In this document: one piece after another, positions 7,856-14,937 of the stretch
Position numbering within the stretch: the stretch's first letter is position 1
How the letters are laid out: every line of letters begins with the position of its first letter
Source: a bacterium
Lineage (GTDB): Bacteria; Bacillota_I; Bacilli_A; RFN20; CAG-826
DNA length: 21,264 bases
NCBI GenBank assembly: GCA_019421105.1
Contig: JAHZFY010000008.1
Span: forward strand, 613 to 21,876
Direction of reading: 5' to 3'
Program-made: the position numbers and the translations under genes
The notes under the pieces: generated by a model
The model's input: only the letters and a program-made list of their open reading frames with translations
What the model was told of the DNA's origin: nothing
Database searches by the model: none

Positions 7856-9196
7856 ATGGGTAAATATTTTGGAACTGATGGCATTAGAGGTGATGCCAAT
7901 AATTTTATAAAAAACGAGCTTTGCTATCGCCTTGGTAGGTTTATTGGACAATATTTAAAGTGCAATAAAATCGTCATTGGAAGAGATACTAGACTTAGCG
8001 GAAAAAGAATAAATCAATCGATAATAGAGGGATTATTAAAAAGCGGGGCGGATGTTTATGATGTTGGCATAACAACCACTCCTAGCATCTCTTATTTTGT
8101 TGAAAATTATGATTTTGATTTCGGAATTATGATATCCGCTTCCCATAATCCTTTTTTTGATAATGGAATTAAAGTTTTTGCATCTACAGGTGAAAAATTA
8201 TCTTCTGATGTAGAAGAACTAATCGAAAAATATATAGATTCTAGTGAAGATTATTTACCTATTTTTGATTATGATAAAACTCTTAAACTTCACGATTCAA
8301 GTAAACTTATTAATGAATATTTAAATTACGTTGCAAAAAAGAAGACGTTTAAGAAAAAATATAAAGTTCTCGTTGATTGTGCTAGAGGTAGCGCTAGCGT
8401 TGTTGCCAATCAATTTTTTAACAAAATTTTAAAGCTTGATGCTACGATAATTAATTCTAAGTTCGATGGTACTGACATCAATTTAGATTGTGGTTCAACT
8501 CATATTAATAATTTATTAAAAGCCATGAAAATTGGAAATTATGATATAGGTTTTGCGTTTGATGGTGACGCTGATAGATTGATTGCTGTGAGCGATTGTG
8601 GAGAAATAATTGATGGTGATAATGTCATCGCTGCTAGCGCGACATATTTAAAAGTCATTAATAAATTAGAAAATAATAAAGTGGTTATTACCCCAATGTC
8701 TAATTTAGGCTTAAAAAAATATCTAAAGGATAAAAGCATTGATGTTTTGGTTGTCGATGTTGGCGATAAATATGTTCAAAGTGGTCTAAAAGAAAACAAT
8801 TTAGTTTTAGGCGGAGAACAATCAGGACATGTGATTTTTTATAGCGATTTAAATACAGGGTGTGGATTGATAAGCACTGTTAAATTATTAAACATCATGG
8901 ATTATTTTAATATCACCTCATCTGAATTAAAAAATATGATGCTCACATACCCACAGGTTTTAAATAATGTAAGAGTGAACAATAAATCTAAAATATGCAA
9001 CGACTCTAGATTGATTGAACTTTGTAAAAATATTGATGACGAACTAAAAGATAATGGTCGATTGCTTGTGCGTCCATCTGGGACAGAACAACTAATAAGG
9101 GTAATGGTGGAAGCAAAAGATATCGACACATGCCGTAAATACGCTAATATTGTCGCTAAATTAATAGCCCAAATCGACTCTAATCAATTGGTCTAA
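7856..9196 (+). CDS. glmM: Phosphoglucosamine mutase GlmM
   Basis: The 446-residue protein interconverts glucosamine-6-phosphate and glucosamine-1-phosphate for peptidoglycan precursor synthesis. It starts MGKYFGTDGIRG and has the phosphoserine loop SASHNP (S96), the metal loop DGDADR (236-241), the sugar-binding loop GGEQSGH (319-325) and the phosphate-binding loop RPSGTE (406-411). The length is normal for GlmM. There is no gap from cdaA: the ATG follows the TAG immediately and GAAGAG inside cdaA may serve as the ribosome binding site, so translation is coupled. GlmM is known to bind and restrain CdaA in other Firmicutes. The 3' end overlaps the convergent SPFH-like gene by 17 bases. Confidence 0.96.
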   Translation: MGKYFGTDGIRGDANNFIKNELCYRLGRFIGQYLKCNKIVIGRDTRLSGKRINQSIIEGLLKSGADVYDVGITTTPSISYFVENYDFDFGIMISASHNPFFDNGIKVFASTGEKLSSDVEELIEKYIDSSEDYLPIFDYDKTLKLHDSSKLINEYLNYVAKKKTFKKKYKVLVDCARGSASVVANQFFNKILKLDATIINSKFDGTDINLDCGSTHINNLLKAMKIGNYDIGFAFDGDADRLIAVSDCGEIIDGDNVIAASATYLKVINKLENNKVVITPMSNLGLKKYLKDKSIDVLVVDVGDKYVQSGLKENNLVLGGEQSGHVIFYSDLNTGCGLISTVKLLNIMDYFNITSSELKNMMLTYPQVLNNVRVNNKSKICNDSRLIELCKNIDDELKDNGRLLVRPSGTEQLIRVMVEAKDIDTCRKYANIVAKLIAQIDSNQLV

Positions 9197-9599
9197 TACT
9201 TATTAATTCAACACCGATTTGTTTTAAATTCGATTTTAAAAATTCTAAATTAACAACCACTTGTTCTAAGGTTATTTTATTAATAAAAGCTTCAACTGTA
9301 ATTTTTGAATAATGATATAATTTTACATCAAAGATTTTATATTTGATTTCAGCGTGTCTGCCATTTTTTAATGTAATATTTTTTGTTGGAGTTAAATTAT
9401 AATAGCCAACTCTTTGATATAAAAAAGGCCAAAACCAATACCAGCCAGATTCATAAGTACCATAGTATGTTTTTACTTTTTCTATGATGATTGCGTGTCC
9501 TTTTTTCACTTTAAAAACTCCAGTTAAAATAAAAAAGAATACACCGATTATAAATACTCCAATGCAGGTCAATAAAATGACTAATTCTTTTGTTGCCAT
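9180..9599 (-). CDS. Short SPFH/stomatin-like membrane protein
   Basis: From ATG 9599 the protein has 139 residues: one membrane helix (about 5-30), then VKKGHAIIIEKVKTYYGTYESGWYWF, in which a strand, a G-x-y motif and an aromatic PFL turn mirror the start of SPFH (band 7) proteins. A strand-rich region and a helical end (LEQVVVNLEFLKSNLKQIGVEL) follow. Stomatin-type proteins form membrane scaffolds. This one is about half their length and lacks the long coiled coil, so it is either a minimal SPFH domain or only a look-alike. An upstream ATG at 9626 adds nine residues, but a TATAAT placed exactly for a start on 9599 favours the shorter form. Its 3' end overlaps glmM. Confidence 0.72.
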   Translation of the reverse strand: MATKELVILLTCIGVFIIGVFFFILTGVFKVKKGHAIIIEKVKTYYGTYESGWYWFWPFLYQRVGYYNLTPTKNITLKNGRHAEIKYKIFDVKLYHYSKITVEAFINKITLEQVVVNLEFLKSNLKQIGVELISIRPID

Positions 9600-9655
9600 A
9601 TCAATATTATAACTTTTAGTTATCATTATTTACAAAACATAATATAATTATTTTA
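9599..9655. promoter_or_regulatory. Overlapping back-to-back promoters, both predicted leaderless
   Basis: Plus strand: TTATCA (9620-9625), 17 bases, TATAAT (9643-9648), predicted start 9655, the A of the NUDIX ATG. Minus strand: TTGTAA (9635-9630), 18 bases, TATAAT (9611-9606), predicted start 9599, the A of the SPFH-like ATG. The two promoters overlap at 9620-9635, so one polymerase may exclude the other. Confidence 0.6.
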
Positions 9656-10263
9656 TGAACTCAAAAGAAATATATGATTACATTTTAAAAATTCAATCGA
9701 TAGCCAAGATTGGTCTAGTCTTTTCAAAAGATCCATACGCAATTTCAAACTATAAGGAAATTAATGATTTATCATTAGAATTCATGAAAAAATTCAATGA
9801 AGTAGAATTCGATAGAAATAATTACTTTGAAAGAAATATCTATCCAACACCTAACATCTCTGTTAGAACTATTTTATTAAATGAAGATAAAACAAAAGTT
9901 TTAATGGTAAAAGAAGCTAAAAGCCAAACGTATTCTTTTCCTGGAGGGTGGTGTGATTTATATGATTCACCAACTCAAGCAGCTAAAAATGAGTGCATGC
10001 AAGAAGCAGGGGCAGATGTTGAGATTGTTCGACTAATTGGTATCATGAATCGCACACCTTTTAAACAACCAGTCAGCGTCCCTGAATATGTCGTTGTATT
10101 TTTAGGAAAGATAATTGGTGAACTTCATGAACACGAATATGAAACCGATGAAGTCAAATGGTTTGATGTCAATAATATTCCTTACGATGTAAAAAAAGTT
10201 TCAAGAGATGAAATGAGAAGAATGGTATTTGCTGCGATTAGTGGCGATACAATTTTTGATTAA
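9655..10263 (+). CDS. NUDIX hydrolase with N-terminal Nudix_N helical domain (YjhB type)
   Basis: The 202 residues begin with a helical domain. Its IYDYILKIQSIAKIGLVFSK stretch followed by DPYA matches the N-terminal domain of YjhB-like hydrolases. The NUDIX fold starts near residue 70, and the NUDIX box lies at about 97-119. The box deviates from consensus: the first Glu is Asp (LYD), the REUxEE core reads NECMQE, and the last Gly (AGA) is kept. Two core acidic residues remain, so metal binding is plausible. Substrates of the family are nucleoside diphosphate derivatives such as ADP-ribose; the actual one is unknown. There is no ribosome binding site and TATAAT ends exactly seven bases before the ATG, so the mRNA should be leaderless. 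Confidence 0.88.
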   Translation: MNSKEIYDYILKIQSIAKIGLVFSKDPYAISNYKEINDLSLEFMKKFNEVEFDRNNYFERNIYPTPNISVRTILLNEDKTKVLMVKEAKSQTYSFPGGWCDLYDSPTQAAKNECMQEAGADVEIVRLIGIMNRTPFKQPVSVPEYVVVFLGKIIGELHEHEYETDEVKWFDVNNIPYDVKKVSRDEMRRMVFAAISGDTIFD

Positions 10264-10297
10264 TTTTTAGTTTTAATCTATTAATTTAGGAGGCTGC

Positions 10298-10948
10298 ATG
10301 ATTTTATTAGATACTTTGCAAATTGCATTTATTATCATCGTTCCAATCATTGTTATCTTGATTGCTGGCGTCCTTTTATATAAGCCAATTTTAAGAAAAA
10401 TTGAAAAAACCAAATTCAAAGATATTTATGGTTCAAAAATTTACAAGGTAACTTTATACGGCGATTATTTTTTATTAAATGATTTTTTGTTTGCTTATGA
10501 AGATAATAAATTTGCAAAAATAGATCATATTATGTGCGGTGAAAAATATTTTTACATCATCAATGATTTTTACTATAGAGGTTCTATTGTTGGAAACGAA
10601 AATGATAAGTCTTTAATTTTGATACAAGGCGATAGCGCTAAAAGATGTTATATCGATAACCCAATTCAATACTCTAAATCATTGATTAAGCGCCTTTCCA
10701 TGATAACAAATATCGATGAATCTATGATGATAGGTATATCGCTTGTAAACGATGATTGTGCGATAAGCGTAGAACAAACTTCTAGTCAGTTTTATTTGAT
10801 TCAATCTAATAAATTTTCTAAATTAATCAGAGCCATAGAATCAAGAGATATTCCTGATATTAATCAAGATGAATTACAAAAAGTTGTTAAAGAATTAGAC
10901 AAAATGAACAGAAAAGGAAAAAGTAGACATGCTAAAAGAAGTATTTAA
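10298..10948 (+). CDS. Membrane-anchored protein with a degenerate NERD-like domain
   Basis: The 216-residue protein has one N-terminal membrane helix (about 7-28) and a cytoplasmic domain in which KIDHIMCGEKYFYIIND-FYYRG (74-95) follows the NERD pattern (iDHi-g--g-fvIE-K-y-G). The catalytic E-x-K of active NERD nucleases is replaced by N89-x-F91, so nuclease activity is unlikely. The C-terminus is basic (RKGKSRHAKRSI). The match is by eye. AGGAGG at 10288-10293 sets the ATG. The last 20 bases overlap the next membrane-protein gene, indicating coupled translation. Confidence 0.75.
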   Translation: MILLDTLQIAFIIIVPIIVILIAGVLLYKPILRKIEKTKFKDIYGSKIYKVTLYGDYFLLNDFLFAYEDNKFAKIDHIMCGEKYFYIINDFYYRGSIVGNENDKSLILIQGDSAKRCYIDNPIQYSKSLIKRLSMITNIDESMMIGISLVNDDCAISVEQTSSQFYLIQSNKFSKLIRAIESRDIPDINQDELQKVVKELDKMNRKGKSRHAKRSI

Positions 10949-12020
10949 AAATTCTATAGATAATCTTAAAAAGAATGCGTTGTATTCAATAACTTTATCT
11001 TTAATCGCGATAATGATGATTGCATTGACATTTTCATGCGACCTAATCGGAATGAATTCTAGTTTTGGTGGCAGTTTTAATTTAGGCACATGGTTTGTCT
11101 TTCCATTCATCCTTATGCCTATTTTATTTGCTATTCAAGTTACACATTTTGGATTGAGGCAAAATGTCAATCCTAATGGGACGCTCTTTTTTAGATTTTT
11201 TAAATTGTATTTCTCTAATTTTTATAGGGGTGTTTTTAAATTTATTTTATCCGCATTATTTGCTTTGCTGGTCAGCTATGGTGTCACTTTAATTTTTGGG
11301 GCGATATCTATTCCAATCGTTGAAAGCATCGATCCAAATTTTGCAAATACCATCAATGATTTATATAGTCTTATTAATAACAATGAATTAGAAGCTGCAT
11401 TAAAGCTTATTCAAGAAGATAAAAACTTTATTTTAGTGGCGTATATTTCATATCTTCCAGGATATGGTCTTGGCGCTATGATGTTTTTCTTATCCTCAAC
11501 ATTTAATTCTTTTTCAACCTATTTTAAAATTCAAAATCCAAATCTTAATCCAGTTTTTGTAAATAGAATTTATGCAGAAGGTAAAAACTCGATAAGAAAG
11601 AGTTTAATTAAAGAATATTGGGGTTTAAATTGGCCAATCTATGTTTTATTTGCCATCGGATATTCATTAGGGGCAGTATTGAGTTTTTATTTTGAGTATA
11701 ATTATTTATTCGCTAATATCATTGCCTTGATTATTGGTTTTGGATTTATGATTTTTTACTTCCCAGTCTTCATCAATAATTTAGAGAGTATTTATTTAAA
11801 TCATGAAAAAGACTTTGCAAACGCTCCAATTTTATTCCAAAGAAAAATGGAAGAAGTCTTAAATGCTCAATTGAATTCATTAAATTCTCAAATGGATGCA
11901 TTAAATAAACAAATGCGCGAAAATGAAAATAAACAAAATAATGAAGACAAATCTAATTCTAATCCAACTGAAGAAAACAAAATTGTGGATGCTGATGTAA
12001 AAGAGCAAAAAGATGAATAA
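10929..12020 (+). CDS. Six-helix membrane protein with acidic coiled-coil tail, function unknown
   Basis: The 363 residues contain about six membrane segments (roughly 18-38, 54-72, 102-130, 166-195, 234-256 and 260-282). A cytoplasmic tail follows, with the heptad-like region LNAQLNSLNSQMDALNKQM (about 311-329) and then a low-complexity stretch rich in Asn, Glu and Lys. I do not recognise the family; the layout is that of small integral membrane proteins often annotated only as hypothetical. Its start lies inside the end of the NERD-like gene, with AAAGGA upstream, so the two proteins are probably made together and may interact. A hairpin overlapping its stop codon may end the transcript. 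Confidence 0.8.
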   Translation: MLKEVFKNSIDNLKKNALYSITLSLIAIMMIALTFSCDLIGMNSSFGGSFNLGTWFVFPFILMPILFAIQVTHFGLRQNVNPNGTLFFRFFKLYFSNFYRGVFKFILSALFALLVSYGVTLIFGAISIPIVESIDPNFANTINDLYSLINNNELEAALKLIQEDKNFILVAYISYLPGYGLGAMMFFLSSTFNSFSTYFKIQNPNLNPVFVNRIYAEGKNSIRKSLIKEYWGLNWPIYVLFAIGYSLGAVLSFYFEYNYLFANIIALIIGFGFMIFYFPVFINNLESIYLNHEKDFANAPILFQRKMEEVLNAQLNSLNSQMDALNKQMRENENKQNNEDKSNSNPTEENKIVDADVKEQKDE

Positions 12021-12040
12021 CTTATTTAGGATAAGTTATT
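12016..12040 (+). terminator. Hairpin at the end of the membrane-protein gene, possible terminator
   Basis: A perfect ten-base-pair stem AATAACTTAT / ATAAGTTATT with a five-base loop begins inside the last codons, so that the TAA stop lies in the left arm. It is AT-rich and not followed by a T run on this strand, so termination is uncertain; it may protect the mRNA end instead. Confidence 0.4.
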
Positions 12041-12073
12041 GAAAAAATAAAAAACACTGATATAATCAGTGTT
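12041..12073 (-). terminator. Intrinsic terminator of tRNA-Gly
   Basis: On the minus strand a nine-base-pair stem AACACTGAT / ATCAGTGTT (12073-12053) with a three-base loop runs into a T tract (complement of 12041-12054). It lies just beyond the tRNA-Gly 3' end. Confidence 0.85.
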
Positions 12074-12082
12074 GCGATTGAA

Positions 12083-12156
12083 TGGAGCAGGTGACGAGAA
12101 TCGAACTCGCATAACTACCTTGGCAAGGTAGTGTTCTACCACTGAACTACACCTGC
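12083..12156 (-). tRNA. tRNA-Gly (anticodon GCC)
   Basis: The 74-base cloverleaf on the minus strand has acceptor arms GCAGGTG / CACCTGC. The anticodon stem CTACC/GGTAG surrounds TTGCCAA, giving anticodon GCC. The T arm is GCGAG/CTCGT-like around TTCGATT, the discriminator is T, and CCA is encoded at 12085-12083. A promoter and a terminator of its own make it an independent unit inserted between two plus-strand operons. Confidence 0.96.
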
Positions 12157-12174
12157 ATGAATTCAGCGTCATTT

Positions 12175-12202
12175 ATTATAACATTACTTTATAAACTTGC
12201 AA
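12175..12202 (-). promoter_or_regulatory. Promoter of tRNA-Gly
   Basis: On the minus strand TTGCAA (12202-12197), a 16-base spacer and TATAAT (12180-12175) preceded by TG form a strong sigma-A-type promoter. It predicts a start near 12168, twelve bases before the tRNA. A weaker plus-strand TATAAA at 12190-12195, inside the same segment, may serve gltX, so the two promoters overlap. Confidence 0.65.
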
Positions 12203-12227
12203 CAAAAAAATTAAAAAGGAGAAAAAA

Positions 12228-13886
12228 ATGACTAACAAAGAACTTGCTCAATTAATATTTCCAGATGTAACTCAAACTATTGAAGATCTAGAAAATAGAT
12301 TTCCTAAAAGAAATTTAAATCAAGGAAGCGAAGTTACTCGTTTTGCACCTTCTCCAACTGGATTTTTACATACAGGGTCTTTGTTTACATCTATGATTTG
12401 TCAAAAGTTAGCAAATCAAAGCAATGGTGTATTTTATATCCGTTTAGAAGATACAGATACAAAAAGAGAAATCCAAGGATCTGGTTTAAGACTTTTAAAT
12501 GAAATGAAGCAATTTAATATCGTTCCTGATGAAGGATATATGGGTGACCACGAAGTTGGTGAATATGGTCCATATATTCAATCAAAACGCGCGGACATAT
12601 ATAAAGTTTGCATCAAATATCTATTAGAAAAAGGATTGGCTTATCCATGTTTTTGTACTCAACAAGACATCGATGAATTACGCCAAGCTCAAGAAGCCAA
12701 TAAAATTTTACCTGGATATTATGGTCCTTTTGCAAAATGTAGAAATTTAACTATCGATGAATCATATGAATTAATCAAAGCAGGTAAGCCTTTTGTTATT
12801 CGCTTTAGATCAAATGGTAATCACAATAACAAAATCAAGGTTACTGATTTAATCCATGGCACTTTTGCGATTGCGGAAAACGATCAAGATATTGTCATTT
12901 ATAAATCTGATGGACTACCTACATATCATTTCGCTCACATTTGCGATGATCATTTTATGAGAACTACAATTGTTATTCGTGGTGAGGAATGGATTTCGTC
13001 TTTACCTATTCATATTCAATTATTTGAAGCTATGGGTTGGGAAGCACCTAAATACGCTCATGTCCCTGTCATCATGAAAATCGACGAAAATGGTAATAAA
13101 AGAAAATTATCTAAAAGAAAAGATGATGAAGCCGCAGTTTCATACTTTTTAGATGATGGTTATCCTAGCGAAGCTTTATTGATGTATTTAATGACGATTG
13201 CTAACTCTAATTTTGAAGAATGGATATTGGCTAATAAGTTTGAAAATATGAACGATTTTGTGTTCTCGTTTGACAAAATGAGTCTTGATGGTGCTTTATT
13301 TGACATTGTTAAGCTTCAATTCTTTGCAAGAGAAATATTATCTAAAAAGAATAAACATCAAATGCTTGAAATGGCTTTAGATTATGCTAAAAAACACGAT
13401 GAAAGATTACTTCATTACATCAATTTAAATCACGATTATTTCATGGATATAATCAATATTGAAAGAGAAGTGGAAAATCCACGTAAAGATTACTATAAAT
13501 TCGGTGGAATTTTAGATTCTATTGGATTCTTTTATCATGAAATTTATGACAATAATTTCAATGTTGATGGCTTTAATCCTAATATCGATAAAGAAGTCAT
13601 TAAATCCACTCTTGAAAAGCTATTGGTTTTAGATGCAGAAAATAAAACCAACGAAGAATGGTTTGCTCAAATGAAACAAATTGGAGAAGAACAAGGTTTT
13701 GCTCCTAATAACAAAATATATAAAGCTAATAAAGAACTTTATAAAGGGCATGTTGGAGATATCGCGGAAATGTTAAGAATTTCTTTAACAGGAAGAAAAA
13801 ATGCTCCAAACTTATATTATGTCATGAAAGTTCTTGGTAAAAACGAAACAACACGTCGTATCGAAAAAGTTATTAAAGCATTATAA
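12228..13886 (+). CDS. gltX: Glutamate--tRNA ligase
   Basis: The 552-residue class I synthetase charges tRNA-Glu with glutamate. The HIGH-type motif is PSPTGFLHTGSL (HTG at 48-50) and the KMSKS-type motif is KLSKR (293-297). The segment YPCFCTQQDIDELR (about 139-152) is typical of GluRS. The N-terminal extension of about 35 residues before the HIGH motif (ending KRNLNQGSEVTRFA) and the total length match the longer GluRS type of Clostridia and related Firmicutes rather than the 470-490-residue type. AAGGAG (12216-12221) is the ribosome binding site. The cognate tRNA-Glu gene lies 21 bases downstream on the same strand. No T-box-like leader is present in the 70 bases before the ATG. Confidence 0.94.
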   Translation: MTNKELAQLIFPDVTQTIEDLENRFPKRNLNQGSEVTRFAPSPTGFLHTGSLFTSMICQKLANQSNGVFYIRLEDTDTKREIQGSGLRLLNEMKQFNIVPDEGYMGDHEVGEYGPYIQSKRADIYKVCIKYLLEKGLAYPCFCTQQDIDELRQAQEANKILPGYYGPFAKCRNLTIDESYELIKAGKPFVIRFRSNGNHNNKIKVTDLIHGTFAIAENDQDIVIYKSDGLPTYHFAHICDDHFMRTTIVIRGEEWISSLPIHIQLFEAMGWEAPKYAHVPVIMKIDENGNKRKLSKRKDDEAAVSYFLDDGYPSEALLMYLMTIANSNFEEWILANKFENMNDFVFSFDKMSLDGALFDIVKLQFFAREILSKKNKHQMLEMALDYAKKHDERLLHYINLNHDYFMDIINIEREVENPRKDYYKFGGILDSIGFFYHEIYDNNFNVDGFNPNIDKEVIKSTLEKLLVLDAENKTNEEWFAQMKQIGEEQGFAPNNKIYKANKELYKGHVGDIAEMLRISLTGRKNAPNLYYVMKVLGKNETTRRIEKVIKAL

Positions 13887-13905
13887 AAAGGCGTTTTACG
13901 CCTTT
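13887..13905 (+). terminator. Hairpin between gltX and tRNA-Glu, weak terminator or processing element
   Basis: The stem AAAGGCGT / ACGCCTTT with a three-base loop follows the gltX stop immediately. The T run is only three bases and is part of the stem, and the tRNA starts three bases later. Read-through into the tRNA is likely; the hairpin may mark an RNase cleavage site. Confidence 0.45.
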
Positions 13906-13907
13906 AT

Positions 13908-13982
13908 GGCCCCATGGTCAAGCGGTCAAGACGAGACCCTCTCAAGGTCTAATCCCGGGTTCGACCCCCGGTGGGGTCACCA
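13908..13982 (+). tRNA. tRNA-Glu (anticodon CTC)
   Basis: The 75-base cloverleaf has acceptor arms GGCCCCA / TGGGGTC with one G-U pair at position 2-71. The anticodon stem AGACC/GGTCT encloses CTCTCAA, giving anticodon CTC for codon GAG. The T arm is CCGGG/CCCGG around TTCGACC, the discriminator is A and CCA is encoded (13980-13982). It follows gltX, whose product charges it. Confidence 0.95.
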
Positions 13983-13992
13983 CATTAATAAT

Positions 13993-14018
13993 AAACTTGG
14001 TTCAGTCCGAGTTTTTTT
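13993..14018 (+). terminator. Intrinsic terminator after tRNA-Glu
   Basis: AAACTTGG and CCGAGTTT pair over eight base pairs with one G-U around a six-base loop and run into a stretch of T up to 14018. It ends the gltX-tRNA-Glu unit. Confidence 0.8.
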
Positions 14019-14019
14019 A

Positions 14020-14050
14020 TTGATGACAAATATATATAATGTGTTACAAT
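14020..14050 (+). promoter_or_regulatory. Possible promoter of the unknown gene at 14086
   Basis: TTGATG (14020-14025) and TGT-TACAAT (hexamer 14045-14050) have 19-base spacing. A second -10-like TATAAT lies at 14035-14040. Either would give a leader containing the GGAGA ribosome binding site. Confidence 0.35.
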
Positions 14051-14085
14051 AACTACAAAGATTTTAAATTATATGGAGAAATATT

Positions 14086-14937
14086 ATGGTTATAAATTAT
14101 TTAGCTACTTTTAATATGATTTGTGAAAGATTAGGTTTAACAAAACAAAAATTAGAAAATAAATTTGGAATTTTAATGCCAATAGAAAAACTTTTAGAAC
14201 GTACAGATTACGCTGATGTACTTCAAGAAAAGATTATTTCAATTTGCAAAGAAAACAATATTCAACCAATAAAGTATCAACCAGATTTTGATATCATCAA
14301 TAGATATTGCAATTTAAATCCTAGCGATGATGATTTAAGTTTATCTCAAGATGACATAAAATACGATTCAGAATGCGCTTTTGAAAAATATTATAATGTT
14401 GATACGATTGTAGGTGCTTTTAAAAAATTTGCATCAAATGAATGGAGCAAAGAAAAATTAGCGTCATGGATATGTAAATACAACTACATTATTAATGGAG
14501 GATTTGATTTAATCTTAGAAGAAAAAAACACCTCGATTAAGCAATTTATTATCGATGCTATGTCATGGTCTTTAGATGGACTATCTTTTATTGATTCTTA
14601 TGACCCTAATGAAAAAATTGATGTTGAACAATACAGAGATGAATTTAAAAATTTTGATCACATACTTAAAACTATAGATAATTGGAAAGGATATTATGCT
14701 GTAGTTGGAGAATATTGTGATGATAAAGAAGAACAATATGTCATCTTGGTCAATGATGTTGAAAAGGAATATATCATCATATTCTCTATGTTTTTAAAAA
14801 ATGGATATAAAGATGAATATTTAAATTTTGTTTCACAAGATGAACTATATAATTTAGCAGAAACTCTCAAAAAGAAAAAATATAAACTTTTGCCATATAG
14901 TGAAGATTTTTTCTATGATGAAAGAAATAATGCTTAA
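14086..14937 (+). CDS. Acidic cytoplasmic protein of unknown function
   Basis: I do not recognise this 283-residue protein. It has no signal peptide or membrane helix and is acidic, with several DD and EE pairs. The first 60 or so residues are helical (ICERLGLTKQKLENKFGI and then LLERTDYADVLQEKIISICKE), with a spacing that could be a degenerate helix-turn-helix. The C-terminal part has strands such as YYAVVGEY and EEQYVILVNDVEKEYIIIFS, suggesting an alpha/beta domain. GGAGA nine bases before the ATG supports the start. It is monocistronic, following the tRNA-Glu terminator, and its stop overlaps that of the convergent MFS gene through the shared bases TTAA (14934-14937). Confidence 0.75.
   Translation: MVINYLATFNMICERLGLTKQKLENKFGILMPIEKLLERTDYADVLQEKIISICKENNIQPIKYQPDFDIINRYCNLNPSDDDLSLSQDDIKYDSECAFEKYYNVDTIVGAFKKFASNEWSKEKLASWICKYNYIINGGFDLILEEKNTSIKQFIIDAMSWSLDGLSFIDSYDPNEKIDVEQYRDEFKNFDHILKTIDNWKGYYAVVGEYCDDKEEQYVILVNDVEKEYIIIFSMFLKNGYKDEYLNFVSQDELYNLAETLKKKKYKLLPYSEDFFYDERNNA

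Noticed and set aside
12228..13886. Glutaminyl-tRNA synthetase instead of GltX
   Set aside because: The N-terminal extension, the YPCFCT segment and the KLSKR context match the long Firmicutes GluRS type, and tRNA-Glu is adjacent.
13834..14052. Plus-strand frame spanning the end of gltX and tRNA-Glu
   Set aside because: It reads through a tRNA and a terminator, and is not a plausible protein gene.
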